Translations under genes and position numbers: made by a program
The notes under the pieces: generated by a model
What the model was told of the DNA's origin: nothing
The model's database searches: none
Seen by the model: only the letters and a program-made list of their open reading frames with translations
Shown here: positions 1 through 10,000 of the stretch, piece by piece
Numbering within the stretch: the stretch's first letter is position 1
Layout: every line of letters begins with the position of its first letter
Assembly: GCF_003337355.1 (NCBI RefSeq)
Contig: NZ_QPJW01000003.1
Span: forward strand, 473,531-537,530
Direction: 5' to 3'
From: Fontibacillus phaseoli
Lineage (GTDB): Bacteria; Bacillota; Bacilli; Paenibacillales; Paenibacillaceae
Length of the DNA: 64,000 nucleotides

Positions 1-20
1 TTTCCGTCACGCCCCGATTC

Positions 21-719
21 TCAAAAAGGCATCGGATCGCCTTTATGGTCGATCATCCAAGCCTCCTGTGCTTCCATCTTTCCTTCCAGCAGATCCATGA
101 TGCCGCGCGCGGTATCCATCGGATTGCCCGGGGCCTGCGAACCGCCCATGTCCGTCTGGATCCAGCCCGGATGGAGGGCCAGGACCATGAAGCCTTGGGA
201 TGCCAGTCCGTTTCGAAGCTGGGCCGTAAAATAGTTGAGCGCGTTCTTGGACAACGCGTACGGATAGTCGCTCCCATAAGCGCTATGGAAGGAGCCCGCT
301 TCGGACTACACGTTTATAATAGCAGGCCGGGCACTTCCATACATCAGCGGCAGAAAATACTTGGCCATTTTCATCGGCCCGTACAGATTCGTCCGCATCG
401 TGCGGTCCATAGCCATGAAATCCAGCTCTTCGATGCGCTGATCACGGGCAAGCAAAATACCCGCATTATTGATCAGGACATCCAAGCCGTCCCAGGTTCT
501 CCCGATTTGCTCTTTGGCAGTCATGATCGAGATTTCCTCGTTTACGTCCAATTCCAAAAGAATAAGCTGCCCCTGAGCCGAGGGAAGCAGTTCATCCAAG
601 GCTTTCGCGCCTTCGTCCGGCGTCCTGACTCCCGCTGCCACCTCATGGCCTCGGCGCAGCGCTTCCTTTACGATCTCCAGTCCCAATCCCCGGTTAGCAC
701 CCGTCACGAGGATCTTCAT
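21..719 (-). pseudogene. SDR family oxidoreductase interrupted by an in-frame amber codon
   Basis: Short-chain dehydrogenase/reductase of about 232 residues. The N-terminus MKILVTGANRGLGLEIV carries the Rossmann TGxxxGxG cofactor site, NNAG follows near residue 85, and the catalytic YxxxK is present as YALSK. One reading frame covers the whole gene, but a TAG at about 306-308 interrupts it: INV, stop, SEAGS. The family normally reads INVSSxxG here, so a TCG to TAG change at the serine pair is the simplest explanation. The start at 719 has a GGAG site and overlaps the VOC gene stop by ATGA, which suggests translational coupling. As read, the product is truncated before Tyr/Lys and should be inactive unless the stop is a sequencing error or is suppressed. 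The substrate is unknown. Confidence 0.85.
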
Positions 720-1171
720 TTGTTGTTCTCCAGCAGTTCGATCCAAAGCTTCAAATCGCGGGTGGCATCCAAATACGCATAACGGCCTCCGGGGTATTCT
801 CCTTTTTGCGCCAGAGACATCCCGTGTTTCTCCAGCAGCATCACCTTTTCCTTCATACCGTCAACGACAAAAGCGATATGATGCGGTCCTTCTCCATGCT
901 CGTTTAAATAATCGCGCCAAGTGCTAGGTTGGTCATCCGGTTCAATCAGTTCAATCTGCAACTGCCCGCAATCAAAGAAAGACAGCTTGGCACGACCGGG
1001 GGAGGGCTGCCCCATATATTCCGTCCGTGCAACTTCCACGGGATCGGTCCAGGACCAGGTGGGCTTCTCCACACCTAAAAATTCGGCATAGGCTTGCGAA
1101 ACTGCCTCAATATCCTGCACAATAATTCCGATTTGCGTAATCATCCGCGTTCCGAGTATGCTTTGTCCCAT
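716..1171 (-). CDS. VOC family (glyoxalase-like) protein
   Basis: 151-residue protein of the vicinal-oxygen-chelate fold, with paired beta-alpha-beta-beta-beta modules. It starts with MITQIGIIVQDIE after a short extension and holds GPHHIAFVVDGM in the second half, resembling methylmalonyl-CoA epimerase and lactoylglutathione-lyase-like proteins. Likely metal ligands are the His of HHIAF and the Glu of WIELLE. The start at 1171 has a clear GAGGAGAG site; an ATG nine codons further in is possible. It lies 36 bp after the LacI gene and overlaps the SDR gene by 4 bp, so the three probably form one repressed operon. The reaction cannot be assigned from sequence. Confidence 0.85.
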   Translation of the reverse strand: MGQSILGTRMITQIGIIVQDIEAVSQAYAEFLGVEKPTWSWTDPVEVARTEYMGQPSPGRAKLSFFDCGQLQIELIEPDDQPSTWRDYLNEHGEGPHHIAFVVDGMKEKVMLLEKHGMSLAQKGEYPGGRYAYLDATRDLKLWIELLENNK

Positions 1172-1207
1172 TGTTCATCTCTCCTCAAGTAAAAAAATGT
1201 CTGGGTC

Positions 1208-2248
1208 TCAGACCTTCCGGCATGAATCTCGGATAACCAGGGAGGTGCCCGCGAGCAGGGCAACCGGCTGGACTGGAGTTTCCTGAATTCCGTGGATTAC
1301 AGCCTCGGTCAGTTCATCCATCATGCCGGAGAAATCGACATGAATGGTCGATAACGCCGGCACAATCCGGGAACTTAGAAGGTGATCGTCAAAGCCAAGC
1401 AGCGAAATGTCTTCAGGAACCCTAAGCCCTTTCTCGGACAACGCCCGCAGCGCCCCGAAGGCGACGCTGTCATTCACGGCGAAAATGGCAGTCGGCAGCT
1501 TGCGGACTTGCATTAGCCACTGCGCGGTTGCCGCATAGCCGCTCTCCTCCGAAAAATCGCCGGGAACGATCCATTCCGGATGCACGGACAGCCCATGGGC
1601 CGCCATGACCGCTACGAAGGCCTCGTATTTTTCCGGGCCCGAAAGCCGCAAAGGGTCGCCGCTGATAAACGCGATATCTCGATGACCGAGCTGCACCAAA
1701 TACTCGACCCCTTCCGAAATGCCGTTTCTGTTGTCGAAATTGCTGACAATCCGGTTCGGTTCGAGGCGGCCAGGCAAATGCTGATCCACAATGCCGACGA
1801 TATGGCCCTCCTTGATCAGTTCTTCGACCAACGGCTCATAATTCGCTGCACCGATAAAAATCCCGCCGTCGATCCGCTTTTGGTGAAACGAATCCTTAAC
1901 CATCCGATGCTCCTCGGGGTCCTGCGTATGGCGGATGATGTGGGTAAGCACGTAATGCCCGCGCAAGGAGGCGCTTTCAATAACGCGCGTAATGAGCAGA
2001 TTACTCAACATATCCGTCGATACCAGGTCCGGGGAAATCATAAACAACCCGATCGTCCTTGTTTTTTTTCCTACCATTATTTGCGCGGACAGGTTCGGCA
2101 CGTAGCCGTATTTTCCGATGACCTGCAGCACCTTTTCCCGGGTGGCTTCAGGAACGTTGGGGTAATTGTTGATGACCCGGCTAACGGTACTCCGGGAAAC
2201 ACCCGCCAGCCTGGCAATTTCGTTACTGTTGATTCCCGTTTTTTTCAC
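1208..2248 (-). CDS. LacI family transcriptional regulator
   Basis: 346-residue repressor. An N-terminal helix-turn-helix (SNEIARLAGVSRSTVSRVIN) is followed by the hinge helix and a periplasmic-binding-protein-like effector domain (residues about 60-340, with GIFIGAA, FISGDPLR and LLGFDDH segments). The GTG at 2248 was chosen over an upstream GTG at 2272 because a GGGAG site sits just before it, and the upstream start would overlap an operator. Two copies of a TTAACACGTGTTAA-type dyad flank its promoter, so autorepression is likely. It heads the operon with the VOC and SDR genes. The inducer is unknown. Confidence 0.93.
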   Translation of the reverse strand: MKKTGINSNEIARLAGVSRSTVSRVINNYPNVPEATREKVLQVIGKYGYVPNLSAQIMVGKKTRTIGLFMISPDLVSTDMLSNLLITRVIESASLRGHYVLTHIIRHTQDPEEHRMVKDSFHQKRIDGGIFIGAANYEPLVEELIKEGHIVGIVDQHLPGRLEPNRIVSNFDNRNGISEGVEYLVQLGHRDIAFISGDPLRLSGPEKYEAFVAVMAAHGLSVHPEWIVPGDFSEESGYAATAQWLMQVRKLPTAIFAVNDSVAFGALRALSEKGLRVPEDISLLGFDDHLLSSRIVPALSTIHVDFSGMMDELTEAVIHGIQETPVQPVALLAGTSLVIRDSCRKV

Positions 2249-2265
2249 GAGTCTCCCTCTTTCGA

Positions 2266-2279
2266 TTAACACGTGTTTA
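2266..2279. promoter_or_regulatory. LacI-type operator, downstream copy
   Basis: TTAACACGTGTTTA matches the perfect dyad at 2321-2340 in 13 of 14 core positions and lies between the -10 box and the GTG start of the LacI gene. Binding here would block transcription or elongation. Inferred from symmetry and position. Confidence 0.7.
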
Positions 2280-2286
2280 CAAACCC

Positions 2287-2315
2287 AATATAGTATGGTT
2301 ATATCATCAAGTCAA
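2287..2315 (-). promoter_or_regulatory. Sigma-A promoter of the lacI-VOC-SDR operon
   Basis: On the minus strand TTGACT (2310-2315) and TATATT (2287-2292) are separated by exactly 17 bp. The promoter sits between two operator dyads. Confidence 0.75.
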
Positions 2316-2320
2316 TCTCC

Positions 2321-2340
2321 AATTTAACACGTGTTAAATT
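2321..2340. promoter_or_regulatory. Perfect 20-bp palindrome, LacI operator
   Basis: AATTTAACACGTGTTAAATT is fully self-complementary. It has the central CpG typical of LacI-family operators and lies just upstream of the -35 box. Its centre is 58 bp from the downstream copy, a spacing compatible with looping by a tetramer or two bound dimers. Confidence 0.8.
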
Positions 2341-2410
2341 GTCATATTTTACTGATTGGATCCACTTTCCCTCCAATAAGCTCCGGCCGGACTTTGCGTA
2401 AATGCATAAA

Positions 2411-2440
2411 TAAAAAAGCCGAAGATTGCTCTCCGCGGCC
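2411..2440 (-). terminator. Rho-independent terminator
   Basis: Minus-strand stem GCCG/CGGC extended by AGA/TCT pairs, followed by a run of six T. It lies downstream of the small coiled-coil gene ending at 2489. Confidence 0.55.
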
Positions 2441-2488
2441 TCTTATTTATACTGCTATTCCGATATTTAATGAAATCGTCCAGCTTCT

Positions 2489-2836
2489 TTACTTCTTATC
2501 CACCTGCAGCACCGTTACGGGTTTAAGCGTATAGGTATCTTTGATTTTCTCTTCCGCGATCACATTCAGTTTGACCAGGCTCGCGATTTTGGCGGAATCC
2601 GGTTTGGATAACATGCGCCACAGCTCCAGGTCCGGCAGGACCTCGTACAGTTTTTGTTCATCGTATTCCCTGCGGTTTTGGGAAACAAGCTTCACCACAT
2701 GGGTATCAAGGTCCAGATTCATCGTCTCCCGCTCCCGGCAGTAGTCCAGAATGGCCTGACGCAGATCCGCCAGCTCCTGTTCCAGCTCCTTTTGGGTTTG
2801 CTTCACTTGATAATATCGTTCTACAATCTTGTCCAA
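2489..2836 (-). CDS. Small protein with N-terminal coiled coil, function unknown
   Basis: About 115 residues. The first 45 form a Leu/Glu/Gln-rich amphipathic helix (VKQTQKELEQELADLRQAIL) likely to be a coiled coil; the rest is mixed and charged with a C-terminal beta-rich tail (YTLKPVTVLQVDKK). There is no signal peptide or membrane segment. The first in-frame GTG at 2845 lies only 1 nt from the GAGGAG site, so the TTG at 2836 with 10 nt spacing is the better start. It is alone between the LacI operon and the sensor kinase. I do not recognise the family. Confidence 0.7.
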   Translation of the reverse strand: MDKIVERYYQVKQTQKELEQELADLRQAILDYCRERETMNLDLDTHVVKLVSQNRREYDEQKLYEVLPDLELWRMLSKPDSAKIASLVKLNVIAEEKIKDTYTLKPVTVLQVDKK

Positions 2837-2908
2837 GCTCTTCACGCTCCTCTATATCCCATGGATATGCCGGAGCAGGCCGTTTTAGCCCATTTCCCGG
2901 ACGGGAAA

Positions 2909-4171
2909 TCAACCCGCCGCTTGTTCGGAAAGAGGTAACATGATCGTAAACCGGGTCCCCGCCCGATGAACACTCTTCAAAGATACCGTACCTCCCATCG
3001 CCCGAATCGCCTGATACGAGAAGGAGAGCCCCAGTCCCGTTCCCTTTGATTTGGTGGAAAAAAAGACGGAGCCGAGCCGGTCGATCTGATCCTCCGTCAT
3101 TCCGATTCCGTTGTCTTCAATGATCAGGGTGGCTTTGCCGTTCGTCGCAGTTAGATCCAGGGAAACCTTCCCGTCCGGGATATCGTAACACGCTTCAATC
3201 GCATTTTTAATCAAGTTCATAAGCACTTGTTTGGTTTTCTCGGGATTGGCCAAAATCCAGACGGGACCGGCAGAATAATGCTCTTCCAATCCGACATTGT
3301 TCATATTCGCATAGGGACGCATGACTTCCAAGGTGGCTCGCAAAAGATGGCGCAGATCCGTAGATTCCTGATGATCTTTCAAAGGCTTTGACATAGAAAG
3401 ATATTCGGAAAGTATATATTCCGTGCGTTCCAATTCGCTTACGCAAATATCGATGTAACGATGAACCCGGTCGCGTTCCAAGGCAGACTCGCGGATCAGT
3501 TTCAGAAACCCCTTCACGGCCGTTAGCGGATTCCGCACTTCATGGACCAGCGATGCCGCAACCTGGCTGATCATTTCAACCTTTTCATTTTGCGCATAAT
3601 TAATGACAACTTCCTTTTCGATTACAGCTTTTTGGAATAAGGAGATCAGTAACCAGCTGCCGATAAAATTTTGGGCCGGTATAACTACAATATAAAACAT
3701 CAAATTATGTTCAATCGAATCGGGATTATGTAAGTACACAAGAAGAAGAGAAATGAGGGAGAAGACGGAGCCGGCCAATAAGATGACGGGCATTTTCCGC
3801 CGTGAATTCAGATAAAGCTTCCACAGAAGAAGCGACAAGGGAAACATAATGGTCATAATCAGCATCGCCAAGCCCGTTCCGTCACCGCCCAAATACAAAC
3901 GGTACAACACAAACTCCAGAAGCAGAATGATCCCTGCCTGTAAGCCGCCGAAGATCAGTCCAAAAAAGACAATGACGTACCTGATATCGAAAAAATACCC
4001 GCTCACCGCGCTCGCTCCGAAGGTCATGGAAAGAAACAGACTGATGAGGCCGGTGATGACTATAAACTTCTTTGTAAAATTCCGGGGTTGGTCCCGGTAG
4101 TAAACACTAAACATCAGAAATGGCATCAGGGCAAGAAACAACTGGAGAAGTATCTCCTTTAGAACGGTCAT
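2909..4171 (-). CDS. KinB-like membrane sensor histidine kinase
   Basis: 420 residues. Five or six membrane helices fill residues 1-180 (5TM-receptor type). The phospho-acceptor H-box is SLVHEVRNPLTAVKGF with His at about 210, and the ATPase domain has an N-box (NLIKNAIEA, about 319-327), DNGIGM (about 353) and GTGLGLS (about 377). This is the architecture of sporulation kinases KinB/KinD and similar orphan kinases that feed phosphorelays in Bacillales. No response regulator is adjacent, which also fits a sporulation-type orphan kinase. The signal sensed is unknown. Confidence 0.9.
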   Translation of the reverse strand: MTVLKEILLQLFLALMPFLMFSVYYRDQPRNFTKKFIVITGLISLFLSMTFGASAVSGYFFDIRYVIVFFGLIFGGLQAGIILLLEFVLYRLYLGGDGTGLAMLIMTIMFPLSLLLWKLYLNSRRKMPVILLAGSVFSLISLLLVYLHNPDSIEHNLMFYIVVIPAQNFIGSWLLISLFQKAVIEKEVVINYAQNEKVEMISQVAASLVHEVRNPLTAVKGFLKLIRESALERDRVHRYIDICVSELERTEYILSEYLSMSKPLKDHQESTDLRHLLRATLEVMRPYANMNNVGLEEHYSAGPVWILANPEKTKQVLMNLIKNAIEACYDIPDGKVSLDLTATNGKATLIIEDNGIGMTEDQIDRLGSVFFSTKSKGTGLGLSFSYQAIRAMGGTVSLKSVHRAGTRFTIMLPLSEQAAG

Positions 4172-4299
4172 CCGAAGTCACCCTTCATCTCTGGATATAA
4201 ATTAGGTTATTTATAATAATTCCATACTTTATGTATAAACCCTTTAATCCCGCTGCGGTTATAGTGCAGGACGGCTTGCGTGTTAATCGGATTTTGCAT

Positions 4300-4609
4300 C
4301 CGAGCCGGCACGGCACATTATAAAGGGCGTCAATCATTTCTTTTAATTCTTTGTAGAAGTTATCCCGGTGGAAATGTTCGTTCCTTCCCAATGCGTTATG
4401 TTTGTCCTCCTCCACTTTGATTGCGCTTACAAAATTGGGGGAGATGAAATGTGCAGATGATTCCAGCCGCCGTTCAGATTCACCCACTCGTCCCTTGCCC
4501 TCCGGGGCCGCGGATATTCCGGAAGCACGCTCAGCAGATACATCTCTTTCCCCCACCGGGTCCTCAAACCCTTCTCTGCTTTCCAACCGGCTTGTTCTTC
4601 ATGCTGCAT
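4300..4609 (-). pseudogene. Remnant of a GH2 family glycoside hydrolase
   Basis: Two out-of-frame fragments read like one GH2 (beta-galactosidase/beta-glucuronidase superfamily) enzyme. The first, 4427-4609, contains RTRWGKEM then PEYPRPRRARDEWVNLNGGW, the usual N-terminal start of these enzymes. The second, about 4306-4361, contains NFYKELKEMIDALYNVPC, which resembles the stretch before the catalytic HPS/NEGWG region. Several hundred residues between the two are missing and the frame changes, so this is a deletion scar. The rest of 4172-4689 holds no other gene I can support. Confidence 0.6.
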
Positions 4610-4689
4610 GACATCCCTCCGTTTCTTGGTTACTATAACAATTCTAATCTATATTTAACGTTTTGATAATCCATGATTTGGAATATCGG

Positions 4690-5601
4690 TTAACCCTTCG
4701 TACTTTCCACCGACTCCTCCAAAGCCTCAACATAAGCCAGTGCCAATTTGGAGAGCGCCGCATTTTTATGGCAAATCCATCCGACGTTAATACTTTCGCC
4801 GCAATCTAGCGGAACCGGAATAATTTCGTTTCCGTTGAGATCCGAGCTGAGGACCCCTGTAGAAATCGTGTATCCGTTCAGCCCGATCAGCAAGTTGAAC
4901 AGCGTCGCCCGGTCATTGACCCGAATGCTTTTCGGATGGGACAAAGTGCTGAGGATTTCCTCGGAAAAATGAAATGAATTGTACTCCCCCTGCTCGAACG
5001 ATAAATACGGATATTCCTGCAATTGGTCGATCGTGACGATCGCCTGCTTGGCTAGCGGATTTTGAATGCTGATGAAAATATGCGGCTTCGCCGCGAATAA
5101 ACTGTTGAACTGAAGGCCAGCATCTTTTAACAGCTTATTAATGACTTTGGCATTGAAGTCGTTCAGGTATAGAATGCCTATCTCGCTGCGCCGCGATTTC
5201 ACGTCCTCAATGATTTCATACGTTTTCGTCTCCCGTAGCGCCAGCTCGTATTCCTCATGCCCGTATTCCCGCACCAGGTTCACAAAGGCATTCACTGCAA
5301 ATGCATAGTGCTGGGTGGAAACCGAAAAGTGCTGCGGCGGCAGCTTGCCGTTAAGGTAGCGGTTCTCCAGCAGTTCCGCCTGCTCGACGACCTGGCGGGC
5401 ATAGCTTAAAAATTCCGAGCCTTCGTTCGTCAAGGAAATCCCCTTATTGGTACGTTCAAATATCGTGATCCGGATCTCGTCCTCCAAATCCTTGATCGCA
5501 TTGGAAAGGCTGGGCTGAGAGATGAACAGCCGCTTGGCCGCCTCGTTCATGGAGCCGCGGCCCGCTACCTCGATGACATATTTCAGTTGCTGCAGGGTCA
5601 T
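4690..5601 (-). CDS. LysR family transcriptional regulator
   Basis: 303 residues. The N-terminal winged helix (MTLQQLKYVIEVAGRGSMNEAAKRLF, then SQPSLSNAIKDLE) is the LysR signature, followed by the two-lobed inducer-binding domain (about 90-295). A GAGGGG site precedes the ATG at 5601. LysR proteins usually control a divergent gene, but the plus strand upstream holds none within 1 kb; only a short open stretch at 5700-5760 is seen. The target is therefore unknown and may have been lost. Confidence 0.92.
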   Translation of the reverse strand: MTLQQLKYVIEVAGRGSMNEAAKRLFISQPSLSNAIKDLEDEIRITIFERTNKGISLTNEGSEFLSYARQVVEQAELLENRYLNGKLPPQHFSVSTQHYAFAVNAFVNLVREYGHEEYELALRETKTYEIIEDVKSRRSEIGILYLNDFNAKVINKLLKDAGLQFNSLFAAKPHIFISIQNPLAKQAIVTIDQLQEYPYLSFEQGEYNSFHFSEEILSTLSHPKSIRVNDRATLFNLLIGLNGYTISTGVLSSDLNGNEIIPVPLDCGESINVGWICHKNAALSKLALAYVEALEESVESTKG

Positions 5602-5793
5602 AGATTTTGCCCCTCTCTGTTGGTCCTATCCTTCTATTTTAAAAATGAACTACCGGCTTGTGCAACCTTTCGGGGAATATCCCGTCTGCGGTATAAACGG
5701 TTAAGGCTTACGAGCTAACTTCGGAAGGGAAAATCTATGTCAATGTCGGGACGACCCTAGATGAATTATCGAAAAAGATATCTTTAGTTCATC

Positions 5794-6939
5794 TTATCCA
5801 GTCGTCCCAACCTGGATACGGTTTAGTAATCGGCTAAGATCGATGTCCGTTACCACTCCGGTTTCATGCCAATGCTTGATGCAGCCGCTATAATTCAAGA
5901 GCACGCATTGCGGTTCATATCCTAACCGTTTGGCCTGATATCCCCCGGAAACCAGATTGAGGATGCAGGCCACGCCGACGATGCCAACCTTCCCGGGTTG
6001 AATAGACTGCCGGCCGAAGGCCGTCGAGGCATGCGGGATCATGAACACTTGAAAATCATGCTTCTTGCCGAGATCGGAGATAATTTTGACCTGACAGTCC
6101 TTGCTACAGCTCCGGCATACATAGCCATGTTCCGACTCAACTGCTCTACAGCCCGCCTCTCCTTTTTCTCTCATGCAGATTGGAAGCAGCACTCTCTTTT
6201 GTTCCGTATTCAAAAATTTCTCCCGAAACGCCCGGTTCATGATTTCCGCACCGACCATATTGAGGTGATATTCCGCCCGGCCGCGGGTACAGAAAATCAT
6301 GTTTTCCTTCCATTTGAGCCGCTGGTTGTTCTTGTCGATGTACAGCTCCACATTTGCTGTGTGCCGCCCCAAGACTTCCCGGCTTCGGGCTTCAAACCAT
6401 TTTCCGAAGGTCACCGCCTGGGATAGCTTTCGTTTGCCGTCTTCCCGGGATCTACTTTTCAGAAAAACAAGCCACTCTGACATCCTGCGGCTTTCCTGCT
6501 CAAACTCGCCGGTGGCCTGAAGCCACCCGATCAAATCAGCGAACCGGTTCATGCTCACTTTCGGCTCCACTTGCTGAGGGCCCCGCAGGAGAAAGGGATT
6601 CAGCGTCCCTTTGGTACGTTCGATTATGGCTCTGATGCGGTCACCCCTGGTTTTCCAACCGTAGACCCCCGCTAGCAATTTGCCTCCGTATTTATGAATG
6701 AATGCTGCCCGGCTGCCGTAACTTATCCAAAGCACGCCCAGCATCAAGAACTCCAATCCATGAACAAGCGGATCTCCGCTATCACTATGCCGGATCGCAG
6801 CATAACTGCTAAACTGACTTACCGCCGGTTCTTTCTCCAGCCTGCGAATCACCTCATCCGTAAATCGTTCTATATCTTCATAATATTTATCCGTTCCTTT
6901 GGCATCACTACCGTATAACGAATAGGTCACCGCTTCCAC
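5794..6939 (-). CDS. DUF116 domain-containing protein
   Basis: About 381 residues. The C-terminal half carries the DUF116 pattern: a cysteine cluster (LPICMREKGEAGC, then CRSCSKDCQVK), the MIPHASTA segment, and GIVGVACILNL before QCVLLNYSGCIKHWH. The cysteines suggest a metal or iron-sulfur site. The N-terminal half is helical and unassigned, with one hydrophobic stretch (GLEFLMLGVLWISY). The GTG at 6939 has the best site (GAGGTGAT with 4 nt after it); an in-frame GTG at 6948 is an alternative. It appears monocistronic. The function of DUF116 is not established. Confidence 0.8.
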   Translation of the reverse strand: MEAVTYSLYGSDAKGTDKYYEDIERFTDEVIRRLEKEPAVSQFSSYAAIRHSDSGDPLVHGLEFLMLGVLWISYGSRAAFIHKYGGKLLAGVYGWKTRGDRIRAIIERTKGTLNPFLLRGPQQVEPKVSMNRFADLIGWLQATGEFEQESRRMSEWLVFLKSRSREDGKRKLSQAVTFGKWFEARSREVLGRHTANVELYIDKNNQRLKWKENMIFCTRGRAEYHLNMVGAEIMNRAFREKFLNTEQKRVLLPICMREKGEAGCRAVESEHGYVCRSCSKDCQVKIISDLGKKHDFQVFMIPHASTAFGRQSIQPGKVGIVGVACILNLVSGGYQAKRLGYEPQCVLLNYSGCIKHWHETGVVTDIDLSRLLNRIQVGTTG

Positions 6940-7024
6940 GCCTATCACCTCACCGCTGCAACTCTGTTGTTAAAATCATAACATCTTTGCAGAATCAAGA
7001 TCAGTGATTATTTTCCAGCCATGC

Positions 7025-7060
7025 AAAAACCAGCCGCCGGTATGTGAACCGACAGCTGGT
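7025..7060 (-). terminator. Terminator after the SLH protease
   Basis: Minus-strand ACCAGC...GCTGGT hairpin (7029-7060) with additional CGG/CCG pairing inside, followed by TTTTTGC. It lies 15 bp past the protease stop codon. Confidence 0.75.
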
Positions 7061-7074
7061 CTTTTGCTTCAGGT

Positions 7075-10000
7075 TTACTTGGTGTATGTCTTGAAAATGC
7101 GGTATACCACTACGGCTGCTTCCGCACGGGTTGTGAAGGCATCCGCTTCAAAGCGATTGTCGCCCCTGCCCTGCATCAGGCCAAGTCCGGCGACCTGGGC
7201 TACCGCTTTCCTGGCCCAATCCTGGATGACTGCATCGTCGGCAAATCCGGATAGCTGCTCAACCGCCAAATCCTTATTTTCCAAACTCTCCAGCACTCTG
7301 GACAAAATAACCGCCATTTCCACGCGTGTAATAAGCTGATCCGGAGCAAAGCTTTGATCGCTATATCCGGTTACGAAACCTTTGGCCACAGCGGTTTGAA
7401 CATCGTTATGATACCAGTCGCTGTCCGAAACGTCGCTGAACCGCACTTCACCGTCCGTACTTTTTTCAAGCCCTAATGCACGGACGAGGAGCGAAACGAA
7501 TTCGGCTCTGGTCACCTGAGCCTTAGGCGCAAACAGATCCGCACTCTGGCCGGTGACGATATCTTTTGCGGCAAGAACTTCAATCTCGTTGACCGCCCAG
7601 GCGTAGTTTGCACTGGTCACGTCCGCGAATGAGATATCCTTGGCCATGTACATGTACCGGCTGAAACTGTTCAGAGTGACGACGATTTTACCGTCGATCA
7701 AACGCCCGACCTGTTGGGTAAGCTTCCCTTTTTCGCTGATTTTGAACAGGCTGATTTTCTCCCCGTTCAACGTACCTGCGGCAAGCGCGGCAAGCGCGGC
7801 AAGCGGAATGGACAATTCGACCGGTTTGCTGAAGGTCGGCCCTTCCAATGGCTTTCCGTTCTTATCCAAAATCGCGAAATCAAAATACGTGCCTAGCGGC
7901 TTGATCGAGCCAAGGCTCAGATCGGCCAAAAGCTTCTTGGTTTCTTCTTCGGTTGCGGGGGTCACCCGGACAAATCCCGCATCCGCAGAAGTAACCGCGC
8001 CTGCCGGGAGTGTTAACGTAAGACCGTTAGGCAATGTAACCTTCGTAGGTTCATTAGCCTTGATCGCCTCCTTGACAGATCCATTTACGGATGGCTGTTC
8101 CGGTTTTGGCGTCGGAGGGATTGGAGGGGTCTTACTTCCGCCACCTCCGCTACTGCCGCCGCTTCCTCCATTTCCGCCCGAGGAAGGAGCCTTCGTCACC
8201 GTGACATCCACCGTCACGTCCAGGTCTTCGTAGCTGACTTTCACCGTCGTATGTCCGGCTTGTTTGCCGGTCACCGTTCCTTTGGCCGCTGAGGCGATCG
8301 CCGTATCGGCTACCGCATATTCCGCATTCCCCGTGACATCCGATACGGTGCCGTCCGGTCCTTTGTAGGTCACCGTCAGTTTATTCCCGACCCCTTCTTG
8401 CACGGAGAGGGATAACGGACTAACCGTAAGAACGGGCTGTTCCTGAACGGAGACCTGAACGCTTGGTTTCACATTCACGGCGATTTCATTGCCGTCGCGA
8501 TCCAGCAATTTCAAATGGGCAAGCTTGAAATCATATTGCCCAAACTCTGCTCCGGCGAATTTAAAGCTAGCCAGTGAACCATCGCCGATATAACCTTCCG
8601 TTCCGTTCAAGCTGATGAAAACCTCGTGCCTGCTTGTATGCTCATCGTATTCATAAACAGCTTCCGATACCGTCAGCGGCTCGGATGGATTATGCAGTGC
8701 CTGGTGGTTATTGAACTCCGTACTCGGCGTTATCGATGCCAGTTCCAACCGATTGCTGTACAGCAAATCGAATTTTGCGGAATATACCGCACGGGTAACC
8801 GAAAAGTCCACGTCTAGAGAGAACTCTTCATTAGGCAATACCTGGTCGGATCCGACTACAGGAGCTACAAAATCATTGAATGTATACGTAGCCGTAGAGA
8901 GCGGTACCGCCAAGCCGTTTCCAGCCAAATCATAGACGAACACCTCGTAGGCGTTGTCACCCGGGTAGACCGGAACCTCGATCGCGAAATTCCCGGCATC
9001 GTCGATACTTCCGTTAAGTTGCAAGCCTTTGTCCTTGTTCTTCGCCGCAATGCCGATAACCTGGCCGATCTTCATTCCCTGGGGAACCAGCAAATCGATC
9101 ATCAAATCACCGGTTACTTTGCCGGAAATAGTACCCATCATTCCCGATTCATTCAAGGTTATCGCAGGATCGCTAAGTTCGGCAATCGGGTCCTGCCTAT
9201 CTATAATGAATGCAGTGACCTGATCCAACAGCGGCTCTGCTTCCACCGGGGAATTGCCAACAAAAGGTACCAAATTGTACAAATCATCTTCGAGTTCAGA
9301 TCCGTCCCAATCTCTTATAATATAGACACCCGGGTCTATGCCTTCATCGATCTCTATCAGTGGACCCAGCCACTTTCCATCCGAAGTGATTAAATCCAAC
9401 GAGAAGTACGGTGTATATTTGTTCACGTTAAAAGAAAGGTCTGCCAGATCGGTTTCTCCATCCCCATTCGGCGAGAAAATATCCGGTACAACCATCAGAT
9501 CCGTGATCACATCATATTCCCCGACATGGACCGAGATCGGCATTTGAATTACGTGTCCGCTTGCTGTTTCGGTCAATATCAGTTCGCCTTCGTAGTAGGA
9601 TTTGTCTGTATTATTCGGCACTTCCAGAGTGACGGTCAGGTCTTGCTCCCCTCCCGCAGGCACGGAAATAATTCCGTCAGAAGGAACCGCTTCAATTGGA
9701 GCATCGCCATACCACCTGGCTTCTACCGAATAGGAAGAAGACTCTCCGACGATATCCTTTACAATGACCTTACGCTCGGCATTTGTGCCATAATTGACCT
9801 GACCAAACGAAAGGCTGCCGGTATAATACGTTTCCAGTTCCCCATTGTCCACAAAGACCGTGCTTTCCTCGGTCATGGCTACCGCTTTCGCTTCCAGCAC
9901 CTTTTCGAGCGCCACGCGGCCCGCCCCTTGGTCCATATGCGTATACCGGTTCCCTGTCCGGTCGTTCAGTTTCACCGTATTGTTCATCAGCAAAGCTTTA

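Noticed and set aside
45..782. 245-codon plus-strand frame over the SDR and VOC genes
   Set aside because: Antisense to two recognisable genes; no domain seen.
1580..2269. 229-codon plus-strand frame over the LacI gene
   Set aside because: Mirror of a LacI-family gene with perfect helix-turn-helix and operators.
5700..5760. Short open stretch reading YELTSEGKIYVNVGTTLDEL
   Set aside because: About 35 codons without a start or ribosome binding site; may be a remnant but too short to assign.
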